Shown one piece after another: positions 38,080 to 47,271 of a stretch of 64,000 bases of DNA. The stretch is taken from positions 124,001-188,000 of the forward strand of contig NZ_JAPZSP010000018.1 in assembly GCF_027531705.1 (NCBI RefSeq). Reading direction: 5' to 3'. Source of the DNA: Flavobacterium sp. GTDB taxonomy: Bacteria; Bacteroidota; Bacteroidia; Flavobacteriales; Flavobacteriaceae. Position 1 is the first letter of the stretch; every line of letters starts with the position of its first letter. Under the pieces are notes generated by a model. That model was not told the DNA's origin and did not search any database. It worked only from the letters and a program-made list of their open reading frames with translations. The position numbers and the translations under genes were made by a program.

Positions 38080-38690
38080 TACTTTACTTGTATTTTAAAT
38101 AGTTTTTGTTTGTTTAAAAATCCTTCCAATATATCATTGGGTTTTACTTGCGCAACACCTTCGGGCGTTCCTGTGAAAATAATATCTCCAATTTTTAAGG
38201 TAAAATATTGTGAGACATTTGCTATTAATTCATCAATTTTCCATAGCATTAAACTTGAATTTCCTGATTGAACGGTTTTTCCGTTGTTGGTTAATTCAAA
38301 ATTTAAGTTGTCAACCGATTGAAATTTTTCTTTCGAAACAAATTCTCCAATAACTGCTGAACCGTCGAAAGCTTTTGCTTTTTCCCATGGCAGTCCTTTG
38401 TCTTTGAGTTTTTGCTGCAAATCGCGGGCTGTAAAATCGATTCCGACACTTATTTCGTCATAATATTTATGAGCAAATTTGGGTTCGATATACTTCCCTA
38501 CTTTATTTATTTTGACAATTAGTTCAATTTCGTGATGAATATCTTCTGAAAATTCTGGAATTACAAAAGGATGTTGCTTTAGCAAAACCGCCGAATCGGG
38601 TTTCATAAAAACCACTGGTTCGTCTGGTCGTTCGTTTTGTAACTCTTCTATATGTTTAACGTAATTGCGTCCTATACAGATAATTTTCAT
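38079..38690 (-). CDS. Fumarylacetoacetate hydrolase family protein
   Basis: KIICIGRNYVKHIEEL; IHHEIELIVKI; GIDFTARDLQ; GDIIFTGTPEGV. Confidence 0.93.
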   Translation of the reverse strand: MKIICIGRNYVKHIEELQNERPDEPVVFMKPDSAVLLKQHPFVIPEFSEDIHHEIELIVKINKVGKYIEPKFAHKYYDEISVGIDFTARDLQQKLKDKGLPWEKAKAFDGSAVIGEFVSKEKFQSVDNLNFELTNNGKTVQSGNSSLMLWKIDELIANVSQYFTLKIGDIIFTGTPEGVAQVKPNDILEGFLNKQKLFKIQVK

Positions 38691-38693
38691 AGT

Positions 38694-38765
38694 TTTTAGT
38701 CTCAGTTTTCAGTCTCAGTTTTCAGTTTTCAGTTTTCAAGCCAACTGCTAACTGCGACTACCAAC
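38694..38765 (-). repeat. GAAAACTGAGACT microrepeat patch ending near the FAH-family ATG
   Basis: Minus strand GTAGTCGCAGTTAGCAGTTGGCTTGAAAACTGAAAACTGAAAACTGAGACTGAAAACTGAGACTAAAAACT-ATG; homologous to 18124-18202. Confidence 0.85.
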
Positions 38766-39536
38766 TTATTTTGTATTTAATTTTCTTAATTTGATTGCGG
38801 TTAAAACTTTCTTGGTGTATAGAGGAAAATCGGCTCCTTGAATCCAGCCGTAATAGCCAGGTTCTTTTTCGAGTACATCTTCTACCAATTGGTTTTTGTT
38901 TTTTCCGAAAGTAAATATTTCTTGTCCTTTATCGTTTAATGCTATGAATCCTGCAAAATCAACTGCTTTTTTTCTCGAAGTAAATTCGGAAAGCGTTTTC
39001 ATATCATTTGGTAAATCTTCGTAACGGTCTAATTGCGCTTTTAAGATTTCATATGTTGCCATTGTATCAGCTTCGGCAGTATGAGCGTTTTCTAGGCTTT
39101 GGTTGCAATAAAATTTTAGTGCGGCACTTAATGTTCGTTCTTCTTTTTTGTGAAAAATAGTTTGTACATCGACAGAAACTCTGTTTTTCATGTCAAAATC
39201 TACTCCAGCTCGAAGCAATTCTTCTGCTAGTAATGGAATATCAAATCTATCGGAATTATAACCTGCTAAATCACTGTCTTTAATCATGTTATAGACTTGA
39301 GATGCAAGCTCTTTGAAAGTTGGTTCGTTGGCGACTTTTTCGTTAGAAATTCCGTGAATGGCTGTTGATTGTGGCGGTATTGGAATAGTAGGGTTTACCA
39401 ACCAGGTTTTACTTTCCTTATTTCCGTTTGGATATACTTTGAATACTGCTATTTCTACAATTCTATCTTTGGCAACGTCGATTCCGGTAGTTTCGAGGTC
39501 AAAAAAACAGATAGGCTTATTGAGTTTTAATTCCAT
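38766..39536 (-). CDS. 3'-5' exonuclease (DNA polymerase III epsilon-like, DEDD)
   Basis: CFFDLETTGIDVAKDRIVEIA; GYNSDRFDIPLL; AHTAEADTMAT. Confidence 0.92.
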   Translation of the reverse strand: MELKLNKPICFFDLETTGIDVAKDRIVEIAVFKVYPNGNKESKTWLVNPTIPIPPQSTAIHGISNEKVANEPTFKELASQVYNMIKDSDLAGYNSDRFDIPLLAEELLRAGVDFDMKNRVSVDVQTIFHKKEERTLSAALKFYCNQSLENAHTAEADTMATYEILKAQLDRYEDLPNDMKTLSEFTSRKKAVDFAGFIALNDKGQEIFTFGKNKNQLVEDVLEKEPGYYGWIQGADFPLYTKKVLTAIKLRKLNTK

Positions 39537-39659
39537 TTTGATTAATTGATGGGAACAAATATAAAATATTGTATTTACCGTTTAACGATGTTTTAAAAAA
39601 TTGATAAAAAAGATTTATAAAAAATTTAAAAACAGGCATTTTAAATAGGTAAAAGATAA

Positions 39660-39692
39660 ATTTTAACACAGATTACACAGATTAACACGGAT
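39660..39692. repeat. ACACAGATT microrepeat patch
   Basis: TTTTAACACAGATTACACAGATTAACACGGATT. Confidence 0.7.
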
Positions 39693-39718
39693 TTTTTTAT
39701 AATTAAAAAATCAATAAA

Positions 39719-39747
39719 AAACCCGACAATTTTGATTTGTCGGGTTT
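39719..39747 (-). terminator. Terminator
   Basis: AAACCCGACAA…TTGTCGGGTTT. Confidence 0.8.
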
Positions 39748-39767
39748 GTTTAAATTTATGTTTAAAC

Positions 39768-41321
39768 CTATTTTATAATTTTGATTGTATTATTCTCGAA
39801 ACCATCATTAATTTTTAAAAAATAGATTCCTTTAGAAAGTGTTTCAGGCAAATCAAGATACAAAGAATTGTTTCCTGATGAAAATGATTTTTCATTACTC
39901 AAATTTTGAATTAGACGACCATTTGCATCAACTAAATCAATAGTTAAAATTTCATTTTTGGAAAGTGAAAAAGTAAGGTTTATTGAAGTTGTAAATGGAT
40001 TTGGTGAAACGGAAAATTGAGGTTTTGAAAATAGGGAAGTTGAGAGGTTGGTAACATTGAATTGGACAAGTGCGGAATCCGAATTACTTGAAGTCCCAAA
40101 ATTTATTGAGCCTCCACATAAAATTTTACCATCAGTTTTTAGTTTTAAAGTAGATAATCCATCACTTAAATTATTAAAATCTTTTATATAAACCCCATCT
40201 GAATCAAATGAAACATCCAAAATACCTGAATTAGAATATTTTAAAAGTAACATATCTGAGAGTTGTGTAGATTGATTATAATCATAACCTACACAAGTAA
40301 TTTTTCCATCATCAGAAATTGAAAAGTCAGAAATTGAAAAATTTGTTCCCTCAGTTGAGTTTGTTATTACTTTTCCTTGATTACCAAATGTAGCATCTAA
40401 AACACCATTTGCATTATATTTACCAATGGCTACTCCTGAAGAAGAATTGAAACCAGAAATACCTCCAACATATAAATTGTTATTACTGTCAGAATTTAAA
40501 CATACAAAATACTCGCTACCTCCGTAATCATCAACAACTATTCCTTCATTTCCAAAAGATGTATCTAAAGTCCCATCGGTATTTAGTTTAACCATTGCAA
40601 AATCAATTGTATTTGAAGTAGCAAAACTATAACCTGAAATTACTATTTTATCATCTAATAAAACCTTTACACTGCAAACTCTATCATCTGTATTCAATAA
40701 ATTTCCACCAATATTATAATTTATTTTACCTAAATTGCCAAAACTTTGATCTATAGAGCCATCACTGTTTAATCTTGAAATACCAAAATCTGAACCATTA
40801 TTAAAACAACTTCCAGCTAATACAATTTTTAAATCATTTTGAATATCGATTGAACATTCATAAAAATTATCAAAACTATTTGACACACCAAAGTTTCCAA
40901 ATGAAGTATCAATTATTCCATCTTTATCATACCTAAAAACTGAAATTTGGTTATTGTTATCAGTATTTCTGCCAGAAACTAAAATTTTATCATCATTTTG
41001 AATTTTAATTGAATTGATTGGAAAATCATAATTAATATCTGTAGAAACATAACCAGCAATCCCAAATGATGAGTCTAAAATTCCTTCGCTTGAATATCTA
41101 GTCAAAACAATATTACTATTATTTTGATTAGTAAAAGATGTTAGACAAACTATCTTTCCGTCTGATTGATATTCTAATCCAAGTATATTTTCATTAGTTT
41201 GAGAAATTGGAATTACAGTTATACCACCAACCCCAAAACTAGTATCTAAAGTTACATTTTGAGCCATGCTTATCTGAAAAAAAGAAACAAAAAATAGTAA
41301 ATAAAGTAGTTTTGTTTTCAT
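39768..41321 (-). CDS. Delta-60 repeat protein with T9SS type A sorting domain
   Basis: Repeated LDTSFGxxG motifs; C-terminal SVSPNPFTTSINLTF…GIYFLKI; start trimmed from ORF-track 41345. Confidence 0.92.
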   Translation of the reverse strand: MKTKLLYLLFFVSFFQISMAQNVTLDTSFGVGGITVIPISQTNENILGLEYQSDGKIVCLTSFTNQNNSNIVLTRYSSEGILDSSFGIAGYVSTDINYDFPINSIKIQNDDKILVSGRNTDNNNQISVFRYDKDGIIDTSFGNFGVSNSFDNFYECSIDIQNDLKIVLAGSCFNNGSDFGISRLNSDGSIDQSFGNLGKINYNIGGNLLNTDDRVCSVKVLLDDKIVISGYSFATSNTIDFAMVKLNTDGTLDTSFGNEGIVVDDYGGSEYFVCLNSDSNNNLYVGGISGFNSSSGVAIGKYNANGVLDATFGNQGKVITNSTEGTNFSISDFSISDDGKITCVGYDYNQSTQLSDMLLLKYSNSGILDVSFDSDGVYIKDFNNLSDGLSTLKLKTDGKILCGGSINFGTSSNSDSALVQFNVTNLSTSLFSKPQFSVSPNPFTTSINLTFSLSKNEILTIDLVDANGRLIQNLSNEKSFSSGNNSLYLDLPETLSKGIYFLKINDGFENNTIKIIK

Positions 41322-41394
41322 AGCTAAGAAATTATTAAAAATCAAATGTACTAAATTTAGTACACACTTAAAAAATTATTTTTTTTATTAAAAA

Positions 41395-41427
41395 AACCCT
41401 GTCAAAGTTCAATACTCTAACAGGGTT
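41395..41427 (-). terminator. Terminator downstream of the E2 gene
   Basis: AACCCTGT…ACAGGGTT. Confidence 0.65.
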
Positions 41428-41451
41428 GAAATTTTAAAATAACTTCTAAAA

Positions 41452-42861
41452 TTATATACTTCTATTCAAATCAAAAGCTTCCATGTAGTCGGCTACTCTT
41501 TTTACGAAGCTTCCTCCTAGTGCACCATCTACAACTCTGTGATCGTAGCTGTGTGATAAGAACATTTTTTTGCGGATTCCAATAAAGTCACCTTCTGGAG
41601 TTTCTATAACTGCTGGAACTTTTCTAATGGCTCCTAATGCTAAGATTCCCACTTGCGGTTGGTTGATAATTGGCGTTCCAAAAACGCTTCCGAACGTACC
41701 TACGTTGGTTACTGTATATGTTCCACCTTGTGTGTCGTCTGGTTTTAGTTTTCCTGCTTTGGCTCTGTTTCCTAAATCATTTACAGCTTTTGCCATTCCT
41801 AATAAATTCAACTGATCGGCATTTTTTATAACTGGAACGATAAGGTTTCCGTTTGGTAATGCAGCCGCCATTCCTAGGTTGATATTTTTCTTTTTGATGA
41901 TATAATCGCCATCAACCGAAATGTTCATCATTGGAAAATCTTTTAGCGCTTTTGCTACAATTTCCATGAATATTGGTGTAAACGTTAGCTTCTCGCCTTC
42001 TCTTTTCTCGAAAACATTTTTATTTTTTTCTCTCCAATCCCAAATATTGGTCACGTCAACTTCTATAAACGACTGAACGTGAGCCGAAGTTTGAAGTGAA
42101 TCAACCATGTATTTTGAAATCAACTTACGCATTCTGTCCATTTCAACAATTTCATCTTGCCCGTTTACAGAAACTGGTGCTACCGTTGGTTGTGGATTGC
42201 TTGCTGCTGGTTGGATTGTAGGTTGCACATTTTGAGATACTGGTGCTGCAACTTGAACTTCTGGTTTTGTTTCAACAACTGGAGAAACTACTGGAGTTTG
42301 AACAGCAGCTTGAGTATTTTGAGCTGCTACTGGAGCATTTCCTCTAGTAGCTATATAATCTAAAAGATCATTTTTGGTAACACGTCCTTCATTTCCAGTT
42401 CCAGGAATTCTTTCTAGTTCAGCAATAGAAATTCCTTCCTCTTTAGCTATATTTCTTACTAATGGTGAAAAGAATTTATCGGATTCGGAAAAATTTTGGT
42501 TCGAAACGGGTGCTGCCACAAATTCTTTTGCTGCCTCAACGGCTTTAATAACTTCTTGAACAGCTGGTGCTGACTCTTGAACTGGTTGTGCAACTGGAGT
42601 TGGTGTTGCTCCTACAGAAGCATCGGTTTCTATAATTGCAATGGTTTGCCCAACTTGAACTAAATCATCTTTACCAAAAAGTTTTTCGACCAAAATACCC
42701 GAAACTTCACTTGGTACTTCGCTATCAACTTTATCGGTTGCGATTTCTAGAACGGCCTCATCCATTTCTATTTTGTCGCCCACTTCTTTTAGCCAATTGG
42801 TGATTGTTGCTTCTGCAACGCTTTCTCCCATTTTAGGAAGCTTTAATTCAAACTTTGCCAT
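41452..42861 (-). CDS. 2-oxo acid dehydrogenase E2 (dihydrolipoamide acyltransferase)
   Basis: MAKFELKLPKMGESVAEATI; LEIATDKVDSEVPS lipoyl motif; catalytic SYDHRVVDGALGG; start trimmed from 42897. Confidence 0.95.
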   Translation of the reverse strand: MAKFELKLPKMGESVAEATITNWLKEVGDKIEMDEAVLEIATDKVDSEVPSEVSGILVEKLFGKDDLVQVGQTIAIIETDASVGATPTPVAQPVQESAPAVQEVIKAVEAAKEFVAAPVSNQNFSESDKFFSPLVRNIAKEEGISIAELERIPGTGNEGRVTKNDLLDYIATRGNAPVAAQNTQAAVQTPVVSPVVETKPEVQVAAPVSQNVQPTIQPAASNPQPTVAPVSVNGQDEIVEMDRMRKLISKYMVDSLQTSAHVQSFIEVDVTNIWDWREKNKNVFEKREGEKLTFTPIFMEIVAKALKDFPMMNISVDGDYIIKKKNINLGMAAALPNGNLIVPVIKNADQLNLLGMAKAVNDLGNRAKAGKLKPDDTQGGTYTVTNVGTFGSVFGTPIINQPQVGILALGAIRKVPAVIETPEGDFIGIRKKMFLSHSYDHRVVDGALGGSFVKRVADYMEAFDLNRSI

Positions 42862-42951
42862 ATTTTTTTTAAGTAAACTCGTTATACTTATTTGCAAAAA
42901 TACTGATTTTACAAACTAGTCAATAACTATGCTTGGATAAGTTTTCAATAA

Positions 42952-44115
42952 TTATACTAACAATATTGTTTCGCCTCTGTCATTACTTGAATTACTTCCA
43001 ATTAAGAAATTATTTTCAGGTAGATACATTTTATAGGTATATTTATGATCAACATTGTTCTCCATAAAAGCAATAATATCTTTGTAACTTATGTAATTTG
43101 TATCAAAAATAACTTCTGTATTTTTCTTATTTTGAATATTGGAAATTAATTCAAGCGTTTCAGTATTGAGCAATGTTTTTTCAACCTCTTTTTTTAATTT
43201 ATTTTTTAATTTTTGAGCAAGTGTATCTTTATCAGAAATTAAAATATAATTGGTTGGAACAATACGAGGTTTTGGTTTACCTTGAAATACCTTAAGAAGA
43301 GAAAAGCTCAGTGTTCCTATTTTCATAAAAAATAAAAAGAACAAGGAATGATTGAAATGTTTTTTATAAAAATACTTCATCGCATCTTGGAATCTCTTCA
43401 TGTAAACTCCATCTTTAACAGTACTTTCGCCTTTATAATGAATTACCGTTGTTTGGTGAAAGTAATAATTATATTTTCCGTTCAACAAAGAAATGTAAGA
43501 CAAATCAATATCGTCAGAATACATGAAACAATCTTCGTCAAAACCACCAATTTCATTGTATAAATCACGCTTCATTACCATAAACGCTCCAACTAAAATC
43601 TCAACTTTTCCTGTTTCATCTTTATGAAGCTGTTGGTAATAGTATTTATTGAAAATAGATAATTTAGGAAAAATGATATATAATCCTAAAACTTTGGTAA
43701 GTGCAACCCAAGGAGTTGGAATTCCTCGTTTGCATTCTGGCAAAAAGTTACCAGTTCCGTCAACCAATTTACATCCGATAATCCCGAGATTATTATGTTT
43801 TTTGGCAAAAAACAATACTTTTTCAAAAGTATCTTCTGCCACTACGGTATCAGGATTTAAAATACAAATATAATCGCCTTTTGCTTCGGCAACACCTATA
43901 TTATTTCCTTTGGGAAAACCTGTATTTTCAGAATTTTGAATGAATTTGATATTTGGAAACATCGATTCCATCATCTGACTGCTTTCATCAGACGAATTAT
44001 TATCGACTACAATTATCTCTGCGTCAATATTTTGAGTAGCTTTTTGAACACTTGTTATACAGAGTTCTAAAAAATAGCGAACATTATAGTTCAGGATTAT
44101 TACAGATAATTGCAT
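42952..44115 (-). CDS. Glycosyltransferase family 2
   Basis: LSVIILNYNVRYFLELCI; EIIVVDNNSSD; LNPDTVV; GGFDEDCFMYSDDIDLSY. Confidence 0.93.
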   Translation of the reverse strand: MQLSVIILNYNVRYFLELCITSVQKATQNIDAEIIVVDNNSSDESSQMMESMFPNIKFIQNSENTGFPKGNNIGVAEAKGDYICILNPDTVVAEDTFEKVLFFAKKHNNLGIIGCKLVDGTGNFLPECKRGIPTPWVALTKVLGLYIIFPKLSIFNKYYYQQLHKDETGKVEILVGAFMVMKRDLYNEIGGFDEDCFMYSDDIDLSYISLLNGKYNYYFHQTTVIHYKGESTVKDGVYMKRFQDAMKYFYKKHFNHSLFFLFFMKIGTLSFSLLKVFQGKPKPRIVPTNYILISDKDTLAQKLKNKLKKEVEKTLLNTETLELISNIQNKKNTEVIFDTNYISYKDIIAFMENNVDHKYTYKMYLPENNFLIGSNSSNDRGETILLV

Positions 44116-44252
44116 GTTGCAAACATAAAAAAATAAATTGAAATCGATAATATAAATGAGTAGTTCTTACAGATTTCAATAAAAAACAAACTACACAATT
44201 GAGTAAACTTGAAGCACAATTAACATAACTACTTTTGAGTGAATTAATTGTA

Positions 44253-44993
44253 CTAAAACTCTAATTTCTTTTTACGCAGTTCAAAATTTTGTCCCAGATA
44301 AACCTTTCTTACCATTTCGTCAGCAGCTAATTCTTCTGGCTTTCCAGCTTTTAGTATTCCGCCTTCGAACATTAGATAAGTCTTATCGGTAATAGCCAAC
44401 GTTTCTTGAACATTGTGGTCGGTGATAAGAATTCCGATGTTTTTGTTTTTTAATTGTGCTACTATTCGTTGAATATCTTCAACCGCCACTGGGTCGACAC
44501 CAGCAAATGGTTCATCTAGTAGAATAAACTTTGGATCAGTAGCAAGACAACGTGCAATTTCGGTACGACGGCGCTCACCACCAGAAAGTAAATCGCCACG
44601 ATTGGTTCGAATATGTTCCAAACTAAATTCGGCAATCAAACTTTCCATTTTAGCAATTTGTTCTTCTTTGGTATGTTTCGTCAATTGAAGTACACTTAAA
44701 ATATTATCTTCAATACTTAACTTTCTAAAAACTGAAGCTTCTTGTGCTAAATATCCGATTCCGTTTTGAGCTCTTTTGTACATAGGAAAATCGGTAATAT
44801 TCAAATCATCAAGATAAATATTTCCCGAATTTGGCTTTACCAATCCTACAATCATGTAAAAAGAAGTTGTTTTTCCAGCACCATTTGGCCCAAGTAATCC
44901 AACAATTTCTCCTTGATTTACCTCAACAGAAATTCCTTTTACAACACTTCTCTTTTTATAGGTTTTAACTAAATTTTCGGCTCTTAATTTCAT
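44253..44993 (-). CDS. lptB: LPS export ABC transporter ATP-binding protein
   Basis: [52 protein letters not shown]. Confidence 0.96.
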   Translation of the reverse strand: MKLRAENLVKTYKKRSVVKGISVEVNQGEIVGLLGPNGAGKTTSFYMIVGLVKPNSGNIYLDDLNITDFPMYKRAQNGIGYLAQEASVFRKLSIEDNILSVLQLTKHTKEEQIAKMESLIAEFSLEHIRTNRGDLLSGGERRRTEIARCLATDPKFILLDEPFAGVDPVAVEDIQRIVAQLKNKNIGILITDHNVQETLAITDKTYLMFEGGILKAGKPEELAADEMVRKVYLGQNFELRKKKLEF

Positions 44994-45070
44994 TTTAGAT
45001 TCTTAGACTTTTAGACCGTTAGATATTTTGACAAATAAACGAATAAACAAATAACCAAATTAACGTTTTA
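44994..45070 (-). repeat. Two microrepeat families (GTTTATTC-like and TCTAAnnG-like) filling the gap upstream of lptB
   Basis: Minus strand TTAATTTGGTTATTTGTTTATTCGTTTATTTGTC…TCTAACGGTCTAAAAGTCTAAGAATCTAAA-ATG. Confidence 0.75.
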
Positions 45071-45074
45071 ACAA

Positions 45075-45422
45075 TTATTTATTCTCTTCTAATTCTTCCC
45101 AGAATTCATAAGCTCTTCGCAAATGCGGAATTACAATTGTACCACCAACTAAAGTCGCGATTCCCATTGCTTCCATCATTTCTTCTTTGGTTATTCCTTC
45201 TTTATAGGATGTTTCCAAATGGTATTTGACACAATCGTCACAACGTAAAACAGCTGAAGCTACTAATCCAAGCAATTCCTTGGTTTTTACATCTAAAGCA
45301 CCTTCTGCATAAGCATTGGTATCTAAATTAAAAATACGTTTTACAATTTTATTGTTATCTGCTAATAGTTTTTCGTTCATTTTTGAACGATACTCATTGA
45401 ATTCTTTTACTTGATTGCTCAT
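45075..45422 (-). CDS. Carboxymuconolactone decarboxylase (AhpD-like) family protein
   Basis: RCDDCVKYHLETSYKEGITKEEMMEAMGIA. Confidence 0.92.
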   Translation of the reverse strand: MSNQVKEFNEYRSKMNEKLLADNNKIVKRIFNLDTNAYAEGALDVKTKELLGLVASAVLRCDDCVKYHLETSYKEGITKEEMMEAMGIATLVGGTIVIPHLRRAYEFWEELEENK

Positions 45423-46221
45423 TTTTTAATTGGTTTTTAACAACTACACTAGATATAAAAATACTAACTTCATATAATAATAATAAAGGTATTGCTACAA
45501 TAATTTGACTTACAACATCTGGAGGAGTAACAATTGCTGCAAGAATCAACACAATAACTATTGCATATCGTCTATAATCGCGAAGGAATTTCGGTGTTAC
45601 CAATCCTAATTTAGTTAAGAAATATATTATTATAGGTAATTCAAAAAATAATCCACAAGCAATTACTGATGTTTTTATCAATCCGATGTAAGATTGAATA
45701 TTAAATTCATTTTTAATTTGAGTGCTAACAGAAAATGTAGCAAAAAAGTTAATAGACATGGGCACAATTACATAATAACCAAACAAAACACCAATGAAAA
45801 ATAACAAAGACGAAATAAAAATAAATGTTTTAGCATTTTTACGCTCGTTTTCATATAATGCTGGACTAATAAATTTCCAAAATTCCCATAATATATAGGG
45901 AAATGCTAGAATAAATCCAACCGTTATACATGTCCATACCAATAGCGAAACTTGACCTTCAACATCTGTATTCTGAATTACAAAAGGAAGTTCGGTTACA
46001 CAAAAACTTTCTACACCAATAGCCTTAGATAATTCACAGAAAAAAGTATAAGTAACAAAACTTGGATCTTTTGGTCCAAATAATATGGTTTCAAAAATAA
46101 AGTCGCTAAAGAAAAAAGCAACCGTTGCTACAATTACTATTGCAAATGAACTTCTAACCAATAACCATCTTAATTCTTCAAGATGATCTAAAAATGACAT
46201 CTCTTTTTTTTCTTTTGCCAT
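45394..46221 (-). CDS. tatC: Twin-arginine translocase subunit TatC
   Basis: SFLDHLEELRWLLVRS; FWKFISPALYENERK; TPPDVVSQ. Confidence 0.96.
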   Translation of the reverse strand: MAKEKKEMSFLDHLEELRWLLVRSSFAIVIVATVAFFFSDFIFETILFGPKDPSFVTYTFFCELSKAIGVESFCVTELPFVIQNTDVEGQVSLLVWTCITVGFILAFPYILWEFWKFISPALYENERKNAKTFIFISSLLFFIGVLFGYYVIVPMSINFFATFSVSTQIKNEFNIQSYIGLIKTSVIACGLFFELPIIIYFLTKLGLVTPKFLRDYRRYAIVIVLILAAIVTPPDVVSQIIVAIPLLLLYEVSIFISSVVVKNQLKNEQSSKRIQ

Positions 46222-47186
46222 TATACTATTCCTTCTTTTAAAATGTCATGAAGATGAATTACACCTTTATATTCTCCGTTGTCAACTACAACCAATTGTG
46301 TTATTGAAAAATCTTCTAAAACATTTAATGCATCAACAACCATATCGGTCGATTTGATTGTTTTTGGATTTACCGTCATTATATCTTTTGCAGTTAATCC
46401 GGTAATAGTTTCCGTTTTATTTAACATTCTTCTGATATCTCCATCTGTAATTATTCCAACTACTTTTTCATTTTCTAAAACAGCTGTTACTCCTAATCTT
46501 TTTTCTGAAATTTCCACAATTACATTTTTGATACTCGAATCTGGATTTACAAATGGTTTTCTTGTTGTGTCTAACATATCTATAACTCGAAGTAATAATT
46601 TTTTACCCAAAGCACCGCCTGGATGGTATTTTGCAAAATCTTCTGCTGAAAAATTTCTTAATTCCATAAGGCAAATCGCCAAGGCATCACCTATTACTAA
46701 CTGTGCCGTTGTGCTATTAGTTGGAGCTAAATTATTTGGACAAGCTTCACTATCAACCGTTGTATTTAAAACATAATGTGATTCTTTTGCTAAAAAAGAA
46801 GTCATATTGCCAGTTATTGCAATTAATGTATTTCCAAATCTTTTTAACAATGGAACCAAAACTTTAATTTCTGGACTATTACCGCTTTTTGAGATACAAA
46901 TGATAATGTCGTCGGCTTGAACCATTCCTAAATCGCCATGAATTGCTTCAGATGCATGCAAAAATAAGGATGGCGTTCCAGTAGAATTCATTGTTGCAAC
47001 AATTTTTTGGGCAATTATCGCACTTTTTCCAATTCCAGTTACAACCAATCTTCCTTTGCAATTATAAATTGATTCGGTTGCATTTATAAAATTATTATCA
47101 AGAAAATCAGCTAGTTTAGCAATTGATTTACTTTGTGATAAAATTGAATTTTGAGCTATTTCTAAAATATTTTTTTTATTATTCAA
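46221..47186 (-). CDS. kdsD: KpsF/GutQ-type arabinose-5-phosphate isomerase (SIS + CBS pair)
   Basis: VVTGIGKSAIIAQKIVATMNSTGTPSLFLHASEAIHGDLGM; CBS domains. Confidence 0.92.
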   Translation of the reverse strand: MNNKKNILEIAQNSILSQSKSIAKLADFLDNNFINATESIYNCKGRLVVTGIGKSAIIAQKIVATMNSTGTPSLFLHASEAIHGDLGMVQADDIIICISKSGNSPEIKVLVPLLKRFGNTLIAITGNMTSFLAKESHYVLNTTVDSEACPNNLAPTNSTTAQLVIGDALAICLMELRNFSAEDFAKYHPGGALGKKLLLRVIDMLDTTRKPFVNPDSSIKNVIVEISEKRLGVTAVLENEKVVGIITDGDIRRMLNKTETITGLTAKDIMTVNPKTIKSTDMVVDALNVLEDFSITQLVVVDNGEYKGVIHLHDILKEGIV

Positions 47187-47271
47187 AACAGAATGTTATA
47201 AAAATTTGTATGTAAAAAAGAAAGTTGTATCTTTATGATGTGCAAATTTAATAAAATACTATTACTAAAGA

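Noticed and set aside
46279-46776. 165-aa plus-strand ORF
   Set aside because: Antisense to the SIS/CBS isomerase; no motif
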